64,000 nucleotides of DNA from Methanosarcina sp. 2.H.T.1A.6 (lineage in GTDB: Archaea; Halobacteriota; Methanosarcinia; Methanosarcinales; Methanosarcinaceae). The first letter of the stretch is position 1; each line of letters begins with the position of its first letter. The stretch lies in contig NZ_JJOY01000044.1 in NCBI RefSeq assembly GCF_000979455.1, positions 1 to 64,000 on the forward strand, in the 5' to 3' direction. The notes beneath the pieces are model-generated. The model was not told the DNA's origin. It was given only the letters and a program-made list of their open reading frames with translations, and ran no database searches. The position numbers and the translations under genes are program-made. Below, in pieces: positions 47,230 through 55,579 of the stretch.

Positions 47230-47563
47230 TTAAGAAGTAAAAAGAATAATCTATATAGCAGTTTATCTTGTAATTCATGAGGGAAGTATCCTAAATCTGG
47301 TTAGAGTACTTTAAAGTATCATGGAGTACCTTGACCTGAAGAATTTAGCAGCAGAGGATTCTCTGGACCTCTAAGTCCCCGAACCTGAGAATGCCGAGAT
47401 AAAGGTTAGTTTCAGGAAGCTGGTTTCGGGGAATAGTTCAACAGGTCTGGTAGCTGGGGAAGATCCTGAACCAGATAGAAGAGCTAAAAGAAGCTGGGCA
47501 TATCCAGGTGAGCATACCCTGACATTTAATGGGGTTTCATATTTATCGATAGGATGGGTGCTG
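47230..47563. other. rpoF-DUF655 gap
   Basis: A frame is open for about 60 codons directly upstream of the DUF655 start, in the same frame and entered after a TAA near 47372. It has no start signal, and the DUF655 family does not need it. No other feature seen. Confidence 0.45.
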
Positions 47564-48301
47564 ATGAAAGTAGAGAAGTCGCAATCAGGTAGACCGTACA
47601 CTGGCAGATCATCTGCCGAAAGACCTTCTTCTGACGGCAGGCGGCCGGCAGGTAAACCACAATCTGAAAGGCAGTCAGAAAGAGCTCCGCGCTCATCCGG
47701 AAAAGCCACGGAGAGTCCACAGGACAGAGAGGAATATGTATGGGTCCTCGATTATCTTCCCTATGGAAAATCCGTTGACGGTACGTCAATGTACCAGAAA
47801 AAACCTCTTGTGCAGGCTGTAGGGGATAAAAAGTTCACTCTTATGGAACTGGTCCCCAAAGCCGGAGTAGTTCCTGAAATCCAGTCAAGAGTTTATATAG
47901 GGCCTGGAGACAGGAATGAAATAGACCACGTAAAGCAGAGGATAGGGCATTCTGACCTTACTACCGGAGCAAACCTCGAATTGCCCTTCATCCTTGAAGC
48001 AAGCATCAGGCACAAAGAAGAAAGGTTCGTAAAATTCTTCAACGATGCTCATTCCATCACAACCCGCCTGCATATGCTTGAACTCCTTCCCGGAATAGGG
48101 AAAAAACTCATGTGGTCTATCATTGATGAACGCAAGAAAGGGGAGTTTAAGAGCTTTCAGGACATCCGCGAGAGAATCCCGAGCCTTCATGACCCTGCTA
48201 AAGTCATTTCCCACAGGATCGAAGAAGAACTCAAGGATGATTTCATCAAGTACAGGCTGTTCACCATCCCTCCTCGCCATCAGGGCCCGAATGATAGGTG
48301 A
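47564..48301 (+). CDS. DUF655 family helix-hairpin-helix protein
   Basis: A 245-residue protein. About 60 residues of polar, Arg/Ser/Pro-rich, disordered N-terminus are followed by the DUF655 core (YVWVLDYLPYGKSVDG, FTLMELVPKAGV, ERVYIGPGDR-like) and a helix-hairpin-helix near the end (LELLPGIGKKLMWSIIDERK). Nucleic-acid binding is therefore likely, and its place between RNA polymerase and rRNA-methyltransferase genes suggests a ribosome or RNA role. I choose the ATG at 47564 because GGATGG sits six bases before it; a GTG six bases earlier is possible. Confidence 0.83.
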   Translation: MKVEKSQSGRPYTGRSSAERPSSDGRRPAGKPQSERQSERAPRSSGKATESPQDREEYVWVLDYLPYGKSVDGTSMYQKKPLVQAVGDKKFTLMELVPKAGVVPEIQSRVYIGPGDRNEIDHVKQRIGHSDLTTGANLELPFILEASIRHKEERFVKFFNDAHSITTRLHMLELLPGIGKKLMWSIIDERKKGEFKSFQDIRERIPSLHDPAKVISHRIEEELKDDFIKYRLFTIPPRHQGPNDR

Positions 48302-48644
48302 ACCTTTCATTCTATTTTTTTTCAATACGGTTTCTGCCTATCTGGCTTCTGCACGTCCGGTTTTTGAGGATTTATCTACAGGGTTTATCTATTGATGGTT
48401 TACTAACTTTAACTAAATCGATTTATTTACTTAAACTCGTCTGCTTTAATTTACTTCAAACAAAATACTTACAAAATACATCCGAAATATTTATATAATT
48501 TTTAAAAATTTTCAATGAAATATTTACAAATTTTCAATGAAATATTTACAAATTTTCAATGAAATATTTACAAATTTTCAATGAAATATTTACAAACGAT
48601 ACAAAAAGCTTACAAATACTTACTTTATTAAGGAGGTTTCAGCC
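48302..48644. repeat. Gap with four 22-bp tandem units upstream of ksgA
   Basis: Units ATTTTCAATGAAATATTTAC plus AA at 48508-48595; the rest is AT-rich. An AAGGAGGT ribosome-binding site at 48630-48637 serves ksgA. Confidence 0.9.
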
Positions 48645-49454
48645 CTGGTTCGTTCTATTCTTAAAAAGTACAATATAAAAGGAGGCACCTTTGATCAGCA
48701 CTTTCTCATTGATACTGGCTACCTGGACCGGATAGTTGCTGCTGCTGAGCTAAGTCCGCAGGATACGGTTCTTGAGATCGGTGCAGGAATCGGAAACCTA
48801 ACCGAACGGCTTGCAAGGAGAGCAAGAAAAGTAATCGCGGTCGAGCTTGACCCTGCCCTTGTTTCAGTCCTGCACAACCGCTTCGATAATGTTGAAAATG
48901 TGGAGATTATCGCAGGCGACGCCCTGAAAATCGAGTTTCCTGAGTTTGACAAGGTTGTTTCAAACCTTCCCTATTCCATCTCCTCGGAAATCACCTTCAA
49001 ACTCCTGCGCTACAAATTCGAGCTCGGAATTCTGATGTACCAGTACGAGTTTGCAGTCCGCATGGTCTCTTCTCCAGGCTGCAAGGACTACTCCCGCCTT
49101 ACGGTCGATACATATTACTTTGCCGATGCTTCCATCCTCATGAAGGTTCCAAAAGGCGTCTTCCAGCCAGCACCTGAAGTTGAATCTGCAGTGATCAAAC
49201 TGATCCCCCGTCCTGCTCCATTCGAGGTTCGCGACGAAGCCTTCTTTCTCGAATTTGTTACTGCAGTCTTCAGCCAGCGCCGAAAAAAGTTGAGAAATTC
49301 GATCCTGAACACAAATCATGTGCTCAAGATCCCGGAAGTCAAAGAGGTTGTAAACCAGCTCCCTGAAGATTTCATGAACAAAAGAGCGGAAAACCTGACT
49401 CCTGAAGAGCTTGCCCTCGTTGCAAATATGATTTTTGACCTCAAATCCAGATAA
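48645..49454 (+). CDS. ksgA: rRNA adenine N6,N6-dimethyltransferase KsgA/Dim1 (CTG start)
   Basis: A 269-residue enzyme that dimethylates two adjacent adenines near the 3' end of 16S rRNA. FDQHFLIDTGYLDRIV (SAM site start), VLEIGAGIGNLTERLA, and the NLPY catalytic motif (VVSNLPYSISSE) are all present, and the C-terminal helical domain ends in LALVANMIFDL. Homologues begin M-V-R-x-I-L-K-K-Y; here that first position is CTG at 48645, seven bases after a strong AGGAGGT, and no ATG, GTG or TTG fits. A start at the GTG at 48900 would delete the SAM site. So CTG initiation (or a mutated start) is inferred. Confidence 0.92.
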   Translation: MVRSILKKYNIKGGTFDQHFLIDTGYLDRIVAAAELSPQDTVLEIGAGIGNLTERLARRARKVIAVELDPALVSVLHNRFDNVENVEIIAGDALKIEFPEFDKVVSNLPYSISSEITFKLLRYKFELGILMYQYEFAVRMVSSPGCKDYSRLTVDTYYFADASILMKVPKGVFQPAPEVESAVIKLIPRPAPFEVRDEAFFLEFVTAVFSQRRKKLRNSILNTNHVLKIPEVKEVVNQLPEDFMNKRAENLTPEELALVANMIFDLKSR

Positions 49455-49457
49455 TCC

Positions 49458-50066
49458 ATGGTTGAGATAGAATACAAAAACACCCGGGTCAAACTCGGAG
49501 CCACAGACCTTGTCTACGAGCCTGCAGAAGACTCCTTTTTGCTTGCTGACGCAACCCTTGAAGAGGCAGAGCCAGGCATGCACATTCTTGAAATCGGGGC
49601 AGGCTCGGGTTTTGTATCTGCCGTGCTCAGGGCAAATATTAAGGGCATCCGCGTGCTTGCAACAGAAATCAACCCCCATGCTGCCCGCTGTGCAAAAGCA
49701 AACGGTGTTGAGGTAATCCGCACAGACCTTTTCAAAGGCCTGAAGCCGGAAAACCGGAAAACCTCTTTTGACCTCATCCTCTTCAACCCGCCCTACCTTC
49801 CCACTTCCGAAGAAGAAAAAGTTCCCGGCTGGTTAAATTATGCTTTTGACGGCGGAGCCAGCGGGCGGGAAACCCTTGACCGGTTTTTAGATGAGGTCAG
49901 GAACTACCTGAGCCCCGGAGGAAAAATTCTGGTTCTGATCTCTTCGATTACGGGGCTTGAAGCTGTGAAGGAGAAAATGGAGAAACTGGGGTTCGAGGTA
50001 GATATTGTGGGAAGAAAAAAGATTTCATTTGAAGAATTGATGGTGGTAAGGGGAAAAATCCTGTAA
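49458..50066 (+). CDS. HemK/Mtq2-like glutamine N5-methyltransferase
   Basis: A 202-residue SAM-dependent enzyme: YEPAEDSFLLADATLE at the start, ILEIGAGSGFVSAVL for SAM, and the catalytic LILFNPPYLPTSEEE motif (NPPY). Relatives methylate the GGQ glutamine of translation termination factors; in archaea this would be aRF1. It starts three bases after the ksgA stop, so it is co-transcribed and probably coupled. Substrate is inferred from family. Confidence 0.88.
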   Translation: MVEIEYKNTRVKLGATDLVYEPAEDSFLLADATLEEAEPGMHILEIGAGSGFVSAVLRANIKGIRVLATEINPHAARCAKANGVEVIRTDLFKGLKPENRKTSFDLILFNPPYLPTSEEEKVPGWLNYAFDGGASGRETLDRFLDEVRNYLSPGGKILVLISSITGLEAVKEKMEKLGFEVDIVGRKKISFEELMVVRGKIL

Positions 50067-50468
50067 GCCTCTTTCTTACCCCGTAAACTATTATTTATCC
50101 TCATACTATTTTTATCCTCATATTATCGGAGTGCCCACAGACTGGCGGGCGACCCATCGAAAGAAAGAATAAGAAAAGGGGGATCCGTTTTTACTTGTTG
50201 TTTTGTCTTCTTTTTATCTCGTTTTCTTTGTAAGACCACTCTCCTGCATCGAGCGTGGCAAAAAAAATAGTGTTACTGTCCATAAGATAGTCCTCTTGAG
50301 CGCAGCGAAAAGGACCGCGTACTGTTGCGATTACATCGCAACTCCCAGGAAATCTTCGATTTCCTGTGATCCCAAAGCGCAATTCGGGCGGCGCAACTCC
50401 TGTCTCTTATACATCGGGAAACAGATATCCAAGAGTAAAAATAAAATACTATTGAAATAAAAATAGCC
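50067..50468. other. Gap containing a dispersed repeat
   Basis: Mostly occupied by the hairpin repeat at 50205-50405. No gene is seen; overlapping frames on both strands here follow the repeat. Confidence 0.6.
50205..50405 (+). repeat. Dispersed hairpin repeat, copy 3
   Basis: TTTGTAAGACCACTCTCCT is followed, after about 60 bases, by a hairpin with arms GTCCT (50290-50294) and AGGAC (50311-50315). Two further self-complementary segments follow (GTTGCGAT/ATCGCAAC and AGGAAATC/GATTTCCT), then GCGCAATTCGGGCGGCGCAA. This is the longest copy. Confidence 0.7.
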
Positions 50469-51368
50469 ATGCAATCATATATAGAACAAAACCCAAAGAG
50501 TATGAGTACCATGACCCCCACAGACAGGGAAAATCCCAGTTACCCGAAATTTATCGTAGGCATAGAACCGCCAGCCGGAAGGACCGAAAAGGCTCTCTGG
50601 TTTATATTCCGGGGCCGTGATGTTCTTCTCAAAATTAAGAAAAATCCCGGAGCTATTCCGAAGCTGCTGGACCCTGGGGAGCTGGGGCTGCCTTCAGTCC
50701 GGGAACAGTACCTTGGTATGCTTGAGGGGAAGCACTGTTTTTCTGTGGAGCTTCCTGAGGATACTCCGGCTCCCGAGGGGATGGAATTTGTTGACCTCAA
50801 GCAGGCACATTCGGAGATCAGTGAAGGGTGCTTTGAGCTTGTAAATAAAGCCGTGCAGATAATGGAGTGGGACAGGACAAACCAGTTCTGCAGCAGGTGC
50901 GGAACAAAGACCTACCGGAAGCCGGGAGAAAGGGGAAAGGAATGCCCTGCCTGCGGAGAGCTTTTCTATCCCCGAATCTCGCCTGCTGTCATTGTGCTTA
51001 TCAGGAAAGGGCATGAGGTTTTACTTGCAAGGTCCCCTGGTTTTCCCAAAGACCTGTACAGCCTGATAGCCGGCTTTGTCGAGCCGGGAGAATCGGCTGA
51101 GGCAGCGGTTGCCAGAGAAGTCTGGGAAGAAGTCGGCATTAGAGTAAAAAACATTACTTACTTCGGGACGCAGGCGTGGCCTTTTCCGAACTCCCTCATG
51201 ATCGGCTTTACTGCAGAATATGATTCAGGGGACATTCGGCCCGACGGGTTTGAAATCGAGGACGCAAAGTGGTTTTCAGCAGATTATCTGCCTGTCCTGC
51301 CCGGAAAGATCAGCATTTCAAGAAAACTGATTGACCACTACCTCAAAGAAGAATGTCTGGAAATTTAA
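50469..51368 (+). CDS. nudC: NAD(H) pyrophosphatase / RNA decapping-type Nudix hydrolase NudC
   Basis: A 299-residue protein. After a variable N-terminal half comes a zinc ribbon (CSRCGTKTYRK, then CPACGELFYP) and the Nudix domain: GFVEPGESAEAAVAREVWEE with the G-x5-E-x7-RE-x-x-EE-x-G box, then the NudC-specific TQAWPFPNSLMIGF (SQPWPFP motif with two changes). The family hydrolyses NADH to NMNH and AMP, and in bacteria removes NAD caps from RNA. The start is uncertain: M1 has no ribosome-binding site, and M12 or M15 are alternatives. Confidence 0.92.
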   Translation: MQSYIEQNPKSMSTMTPTDRENPSYPKFIVGIEPPAGRTEKALWFIFRGRDVLLKIKKNPGAIPKLLDPGELGLPSVREQYLGMLEGKHCFSVELPEDTPAPEGMEFVDLKQAHSEISEGCFELVNKAVQIMEWDRTNQFCSRCGTKTYRKPGERGKECPACGELFYPRISPAVIVLIRKGHEVLLARSPGFPKDLYSLIAGFVEPGESAEAAVAREVWEEVGIRVKNITYFGTQAWPFPNSLMIGFTAEYDSGDIRPDGFEIEDAKWFSADYLPVLPGKISISRKLIDHYLKEECLEI

Positions 51369-51543
51369 GAGCCTATTAAGAGCTTTTGTATTGTTTGATA
51401 AGAAAGTCTCTAATAAGGAAAGTTTCCTAATAAGGAAAGTTTCTGATTCGTTGTGAGTCTGGTTTGAGAAGTTTTTTACTTGAATCCGATTCATTCGACT
51501 GAAACTTTTCGACTGCAACCTTTTTTAGGACTCAGTGGTCCGT
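51369..51543. other. Convergent gap after nudC
   Basis: A doubled TCTAATAAGGAAAGTTTC word at about 51408-51443. No gene. Confidence 0.4.
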
Positions 51544-51855
51544 CTAACGTGTCATCTCCTCGTTTTCCCCTAATACAGCTCCCAGGGCCATCCCCAGGGC
51601 AGGTCCAAGAGCAACTCCCAGGGCTATATTATCCGTCATAATGCCTATTATCAAACCCAATGACATGCCAAGGGCAAGTCCAGACCCCATTGCATTCTCT
51701 TTTCCATTCTCCTTTCCGTCCTCTTTCCCGTAGTTTTTTGTGTATTTTCCGGTCTTATTTACTTTTTTTCCCAGCCGGTAGGAGATAATGAAAAGAGCTA
51801 CAAATGTGATGGCTAAAATTACAATTATTGAGAAAGCAGCTGGATTACTCATCAT
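51544..51855 (-). CDS. Gly-zipper-type small membrane protein
   Basis: A 103-residue protein: one hydrophobic helix near the N-terminus (FSIIVILAITFVALFIISYRLG), a polar Lys/Gly/Glu segment with KEDGKENGKEN repeats, then a Gly/Ala/Leu-rich double helix (GSGLALGMSLGLIIGIM, then ALGVALGPALGMALGAVLGE) with regular small-residue spacing. This looks like a glycine-zipper membrane protein. Function is unknown. Confidence 0.7.
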   Translation of the reverse strand: MMSNPAAFSIIVILAITFVALFIISYRLGKKVNKTGKYTKNYGKEDGKENGKENAMGSGLALGMSLGLIIGIMTDNIALGVALGPALGMALGAVLGENEEMTR

Positions 51856-52126
51856 TCTAAATTTATCACTTTAATATAAAAAGAGTTTGAAGCGGGGGTA
51901 ACTGTCTGGCTGGAAATTATCCCAAATCTCATTTTTTGTATTTTTGCAGTCTTTACATTTTTGCAGTTCCGGCGTATCGCATGAGCTCAATCGAAATCAC
52001 GGAACTTTCTTTCCAAAAACAATATGAAATTAGATCTCATACTCTCTGATTCAGAAGTTTCAGGAAAAAAACCGATAGTACACAGAAGCTTCTGTAAATT
52101 ATGAATCATTCTGTCTCTTTATTATG
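51856..52126. other. Gap before the accessory region
   Basis: No gene seen; ordinary AT-rich sequence. Confidence 0.4.
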
Positions 52127-52440
52127 TTATAAAGAAAAGCCCCATGCAATTAACTGTTTTTTAACATCCCTTAATTCATCATCTGAGAAAGCAAGGCTCT
52201 GATAATGACGCATAGAAGTTAAGGAATCGTGACCCTGCCGCAAACATACAGTAGACTCAACAACTCCGGAAGCAATTACCCAGGACTCCAACGTTTTTCT
52301 ACTTGACTTTACAGAAAGACCATAAGGGTTTATGCCTGCAGATATAGCCCATCTCTGAAGGTTTTTATTCCAGGTACTTTCTAAGGGAGGTCTACGGGCC
52401 TACCAGAAGTCTTCAAGCAAATAACTGAACATGGAAGGCA
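52127..52440 (-). pseudogene. Archaeal tyrosine-integrase 3'-end remnant A
   Basis: Translated on the minus strand, with one frameshift near 52390, this gives SGRPVD, NLQRWAISAGINP, RKTLESWVIASGV, CLRQGHDSLTSMRHYQSLAF and ends DELRDVKKQLIAWGFSL before a TAA at 52129-52127. The Arg (RKTLESW), the H in RQGHD and the Tyr of RHYQ are the end of a tyrosine-recombinase active site. The N-terminal half is missing. It marks one edge of the accessory region. Confidence 0.78.
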
Positions 52441-52528
52441 GAGGATGAATAGTTATTTCAAGCTGTCTCCTTTTGTGCTTCTTCTGTGCTTCTTCCGGCA
52501 GGTGGATTATGTTTCTTTTCTCATTATA

Positions 52529-53137
52529 TCAGTACACAATTTTGATTCCCAGAACCCGCGCAGCAAGTTCTATTGCCTGCCCGGCATTGACTGTAGCCCC
52601 TCTGAGTTCATTGCGTGTATCGGATATTGTGATCCCATCAATGGTACAATCCGATAAGTCGATGTCTTTGAGTAAGGCTTTAAAGAAATCCGCTCCTGCG
52701 AAATTAACCGCCTTCAGCGTGGGCTTCTTTAACCGAATCTCGGATAAGAAAGCTTCCGTAAAATTACAGTCAAGAATGGTGCAGTTTTCCAATACGGAAC
52801 TTGAAAAATCTGCATATCGAAAGGAACCGTCCGCTAAAGAGGTTTCTTTCATGTGGCTCTTGCTGAAGTTGCTGCCATCGCCCTTGCAAGTCAATATTTT
52901 GGAGCCTTTCCAGTAGCTTTCCATAAAACTGCAGTTTGCAAAATTGCAGTTATCAACCACCGAATTGTAAAAGCTGGTTTTTGAAAAATCACATTTGCTG
53001 AACTGGCATTGTATAAACTGTACCGATTCAAATTCAATCCTTGCGATATCGACGTCCGAAAGCACCTCGCCTTCAAAGCGCATCCTTTCTATAAAATTGT
53101 CATCAGATTGTGCGGCTATAATTCTGCTTTCCAACAT
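52529..53137 (-). CDS. Pentapeptide-repeat protein
   Basis: A 202-residue protein with imperfect A(D/N)LxF repeats over about residues 30-180 (CQFSKCDFSKTSFYNSVVDN, CNFANCSFMESYW, FRYADFSSSVLENCTIL, VNFAGADFFKALLKDIDLSD). It should form a right-handed beta-helix. Some such folds mimic DNA and protect gyrase, but this cannot be claimed here. I start it at the ATG at 53137, which has GGAGAT six bases upstream; the upstream ATG at 53167 has none. It is a lone gene just inside the accessory region. Confidence 0.78.
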   Translation of the reverse strand: MLESRIIAAQSDDNFIERMRFEGEVLSDVDIARIEFESVQFIQCQFSKCDFSKTSFYNSVVDNCNFANCSFMESYWKGSKILTCKGDGSNFSKSHMKETSLADGSFRYADFSSSVLENCTILDCNFTEAFLSEIRLKKPTLKAVNFAGADFFKALLKDIDLSDCTIDGITISDTRNELRGATVNAGQAIELAARVLGIKIVY

Positions 53138-53446
53138 ACTTCTATCTCCAGATATTGATGTTTCCAAATGATTAGACTATATAGGATTTACACACTGGTA
53201 GGCTACACCTATAGTTTTTCCGGTTCTGTTGCAAAGATCAACAAACATGGAATAAAAATTTATTATTTTATATTTACGAACTCGAACTTGAAAATTTTCT
53301 GAGTATGGATATCTTTTAATAATCCTATAATAATCCTATTATATACCTAAAAATGACTTAATTATGAAAAAATATACTTTGTATTACCAAAATATTTCCT
53401 ATAATGGGGCACTTTAGTTAATAATGAGATATTCGATGGAGTGCAA
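53138..53446. other. Divergent gap
   Basis: AT-rich; should hold promoters for both flanking genes. TATA-like TATTATATACC at about 53337-53347, about 100 bases before the AbrB-like gene. Confidence 0.4.
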
Positions 53447-53665
53447 ATGGTAAAAATACAATCAGCAAAAAAAGGACAGTATCGCATAGGGATTCCTAAG
53501 GAGATAATCGAGCTCACGGGATGGGATGAAAATACAGAATTACATTTCATCCCATTCTTGGTAAATCCGCTTGATCCTATTACACCAGATACCCCCATAT
53601 TAATTAAGAAAATTTCAAAAGTAGGCATAAGTGGAGATGAACAGCATGAAAATAATAGCACGTAA
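53447..53665 (+). CDS. AbrB/MazE-type small DNA-binding protein
   Basis: A 72-residue protein whose first 40 residues, MVKIQSAKKGQYRIGIPKEI plus IELTGWDENTELHFIP, follow the swapped-hairpin AbrB/MazE/SpoVT pattern (basic K-x-G-x-x-R-I-x-I-P-K, then an acidic loop). The family includes toxin-antitoxin antitoxins and local regulators. Start at 53447 (GGAG four bases before) rather than the GTG at 53441. It overlaps the next gene by about 20 bases, indicating one transcript. Confidence 0.7.
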   Translation: MVKIQSAKKGQYRIGIPKEIIELTGWDENTELHFIPFLVNPLDPITPDTPILIKKISKVGISGDEQHENNST

Positions 53666-53978
53666 CCGCAACGATCAAAATTATTCTCTTAAGGTACAAA
53701 TAATCAAAAGAAAAGTAAATCCTGAGCTTTTGACAGGATTATACTACTCTCAAGTAAAAAATAGCATTAAAAGAAAAATCAAAGATGATACTGAACTATT
53801 ATTAATTAAAATAATCCCTAAGAAATCAATTTCAGAAAAATGGATACTTGAATCCTTTCTTCATCTCCAAAGAGAACTCACATCTGTTATAACTGTTCCC
53901 GAAAACATAGTTAACATGAAAAAAGAAGAATTTGAAGAGTTTGAGCAGGTTTTTGATTGTAATATTTTATTGGATTAA
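53646..53978 (+). CDS. Unknown basic protein downstream of the AbrB-like gene
   Basis: About 110 residues, basic in the first half (KRKVNPELLTGLYYSQVKNS, KRKIKDD), with alternating beta/alpha pattern and a Glu-rich end (KKEEFEEFEQVFDCNILLD). I recognise no family. Its overlap with the AbrB-like gene suggests a bicistron of toxin-antitoxin form, in which this would be the toxin or effector, but no toxin motif is visible. The start is uncertain (53631 GTG, 53637 or 53646). It overlaps the end of the convergent TGT-like gene by four bases. Confidence 0.6.
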   Translation: MKIIARNRNDQNYSLKVQIIKRKVNPELLTGLYYSQVKNSIKRKIKDDTELLLIKIIPKKSISEKWILESFLHLQRELTSVITVPENIVNMKKEEFEEFEQVFDCNILLD

Positions 53979-55078
53979 ACTCTAAATCGAACCGCGATCT
54001 CTTTTGCATACTTCTTTGAGTTAAAATAGCCATCAGATGCATTTTGTTTGATTTTGTCTTGATAGTTATGTGATTCACTCTTATAAGCAAATAATTCATG
54101 TGAGCGAATATTCGCATTTGCCGTGTCAAAATCTTGTACTACTGTACTAACAGTATTATTCCGACAGACAGGACAATTACAGAATTTAGACAATTCCAAA
54201 TCGGTGTTCATATTCTTACATTTCAATGTACTATAATCAATTGGATTGAAGTATTTTGAATCCTGTGACTGCTCAGATTTCTCTTCTTCAGTCTTGCTTT
54301 CGATCTGGAACATGTAATTTCTAGAACTCTTTGGATGTGCTGTTTTTGCGCTTATAGTATCGATACCATAATAATTCAGTAATACACCTAGTGTACCTTT
54401 CCACTTTACAGCCCTATATGATCGTGGAACTGAAAAAGCATGTACCCAAATATCTTCCTGTTTCAGATAATTTTTGATTGCGAATAACAAAGGAGAGTTT
54501 TCTCTTTTTAAATTTACTCCTATACAACTAATTGTATTGTTCTTGTCTTTTAATATCTTAACATCAGATCCCTCATTTGCTATGCCCATTAACTCTTTTT
54601 CGATTCCCTTGAAGCGGCGCCATTCACTAGCTCTATCTAAAACCTTTTTATATTCATCAGTAGAAAATAAATTAGGTATTTCAATAACATCTGCACCGAC
54701 ATCGTCTTGCAGTTGAAACAAGACATCAAGTTTCTGTCCCGAAAGTGTTGGAACACTTTTGTCAAACTCAAAATGAAGTAATTTTCTTTTAACTCCGGAA
54801 TCTGTCATCAGTTTAAGTCGAGACTTCAAATAATTTTTAGTGTCGTTATACTTTTTAGAACTTCCAGAAATCGATGTTAGCGTTTGTAGATTTAACCAGT
54901 GTATATATGTTCCCACATCTACGTTTGGGAAATTAGTACTACTAACAAACGGTGAATTCTTGAGAACATTGATATCTTTTTGATTCGGTAAGTAATCAGG
55001 AGTTTTTATTTTCATACCTTCTATATCTAAAACTCCTTCTCGACCCCCAATATCTGCATTCTTAATTTCGATAACCAT
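53975..55078 (-). CDS. Divergent TGT-superfamily (tRNA-guanine transglycosylase-like) protein
   Basis: A 367-residue protein. LKLMTDSGVKRKLL (residues about 88-101, with D93) and SGQKLDVLFQLQDDVGADVI (113-131) line up with the DSGG and Q-x-x-LGAD parts of TGT. YYGIDTISAKTAH (236-248) lines up with the G-x-D-x-F-D nucleophile loop, but with Ser243 where the nucleophile Asp is expected. FCNCPVC (C300, C302, C305) with H327 or H337 forms the TGT zinc site. So it has the TGT fold, with doubtful or altered catalysis. It is shorter than archaeal TGT, which has extra C-terminal domains. It converges on the AbrB-like operon. DpdA-type DNA-modifying TGT paralogues are the nearest known concept; the role here is unknown. 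Confidence 0.7.
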   Translation of the reverse strand: MVIEIKNADIGGREGVLDIEGMKIKTPDYLPNQKDINVLKNSPFVSSTNFPNVDVGTYIHWLNLQTLTSISGSSKKYNDTKNYLKSRLKLMTDSGVKRKLLHFEFDKSVPTLSGQKLDVLFQLQDDVGADVIEIPNLFSTDEYKKVLDRASEWRRFKGIEKELMGIANEGSDVKILKDKNNTISCIGVNLKRENSPLLFAIKNYLKQEDIWVHAFSVPRSYRAVKWKGTLGVLLNYYGIDTISAKTAHPKSSRNYMFQIESKTEEEKSEQSQDSKYFNPIDYSTLKCKNMNTDLELSKFCNCPVCRNNTVSTVVQDFDTANANIRSHELFAYKSESHNYQDKIKQNASDGYFNSKKYAKEIAVRFRV

Positions 55079-55197
55079 ATTTAACCCTCGTTGATTAATT
55101 GCTGATACTTTACGATCGTCTCTAATTAGAAAACAGTCAAATATTATTTCGTATGATTCCCTATAAAAATGTTCTCATGGACTAGTTTAAAATACAA
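55079..55197. other. Short gap upstream of the TGT-like gene
   Basis: No feature recognised; presumably its promoter. Confidence 0.4.
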
Positions 55198-55485
55198 ATG
55201 CTAATACCGAGAGTCTTCCCTTCCTTCCTGGAAGCTGCTGAATCTTTCCAGATCCGTACCCGTACAGCTTGCAGGCATGAAGGAGTTAATGGCAGGGATG
55301 AATCAGACTCTCAGTATTTCAAGAGGATCCGGAGAGAACAAAAAGCCCACAATGTGACAGCTTCAGAACTTCGTGAAGCTGCAGCCGAATACATAAAATT
55401 TGTACCTGTAACAAGCAATCCTTTATTACTTTTTTATTCCAAATGCTCTGAAAAAACTGAGGTGATTTTATCTATAATACGATAA
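55198..55485 (+). CDS. Weakly supported 95-codon frame
   Basis: A 95-residue frame with a basic centre (RDESDSQYFKRIRREQKAHN) and a helix-like SELREAAAEYIKFV. No recognised family, no clear ribosome-binding site. It may be a remnant within the accessory region. Confidence 0.25.
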   Translation: MLIPRVFPSFLEAAESFQIRTRTACRHEGVNGRDESDSQYFKRIRREQKAHNVTASELREAAAEYIKFVPVTSNPLLLFYSKCSEKTEVILSIIR

Positions 55486-55579
55486 ACAAACAACTACAGG
55501 TACAAGTACATCTTATTAAACAGCCGATATACAAGCTTGATTAACAAACACAAAGATTGAATGAATTATTTACGTACAT

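Noticed and set aside
47370-47563. Upstream extension of the DUF655 frame by about 60 codons
   Set aside because: No start codon with a ribosome-binding site is found, while a good site precedes 47564; kept as a note only.
50203-50521. Overlapping frames on both strands upstream of nudC
   Set aside because: They follow the dispersed hairpin repeat and have no protein-like features.
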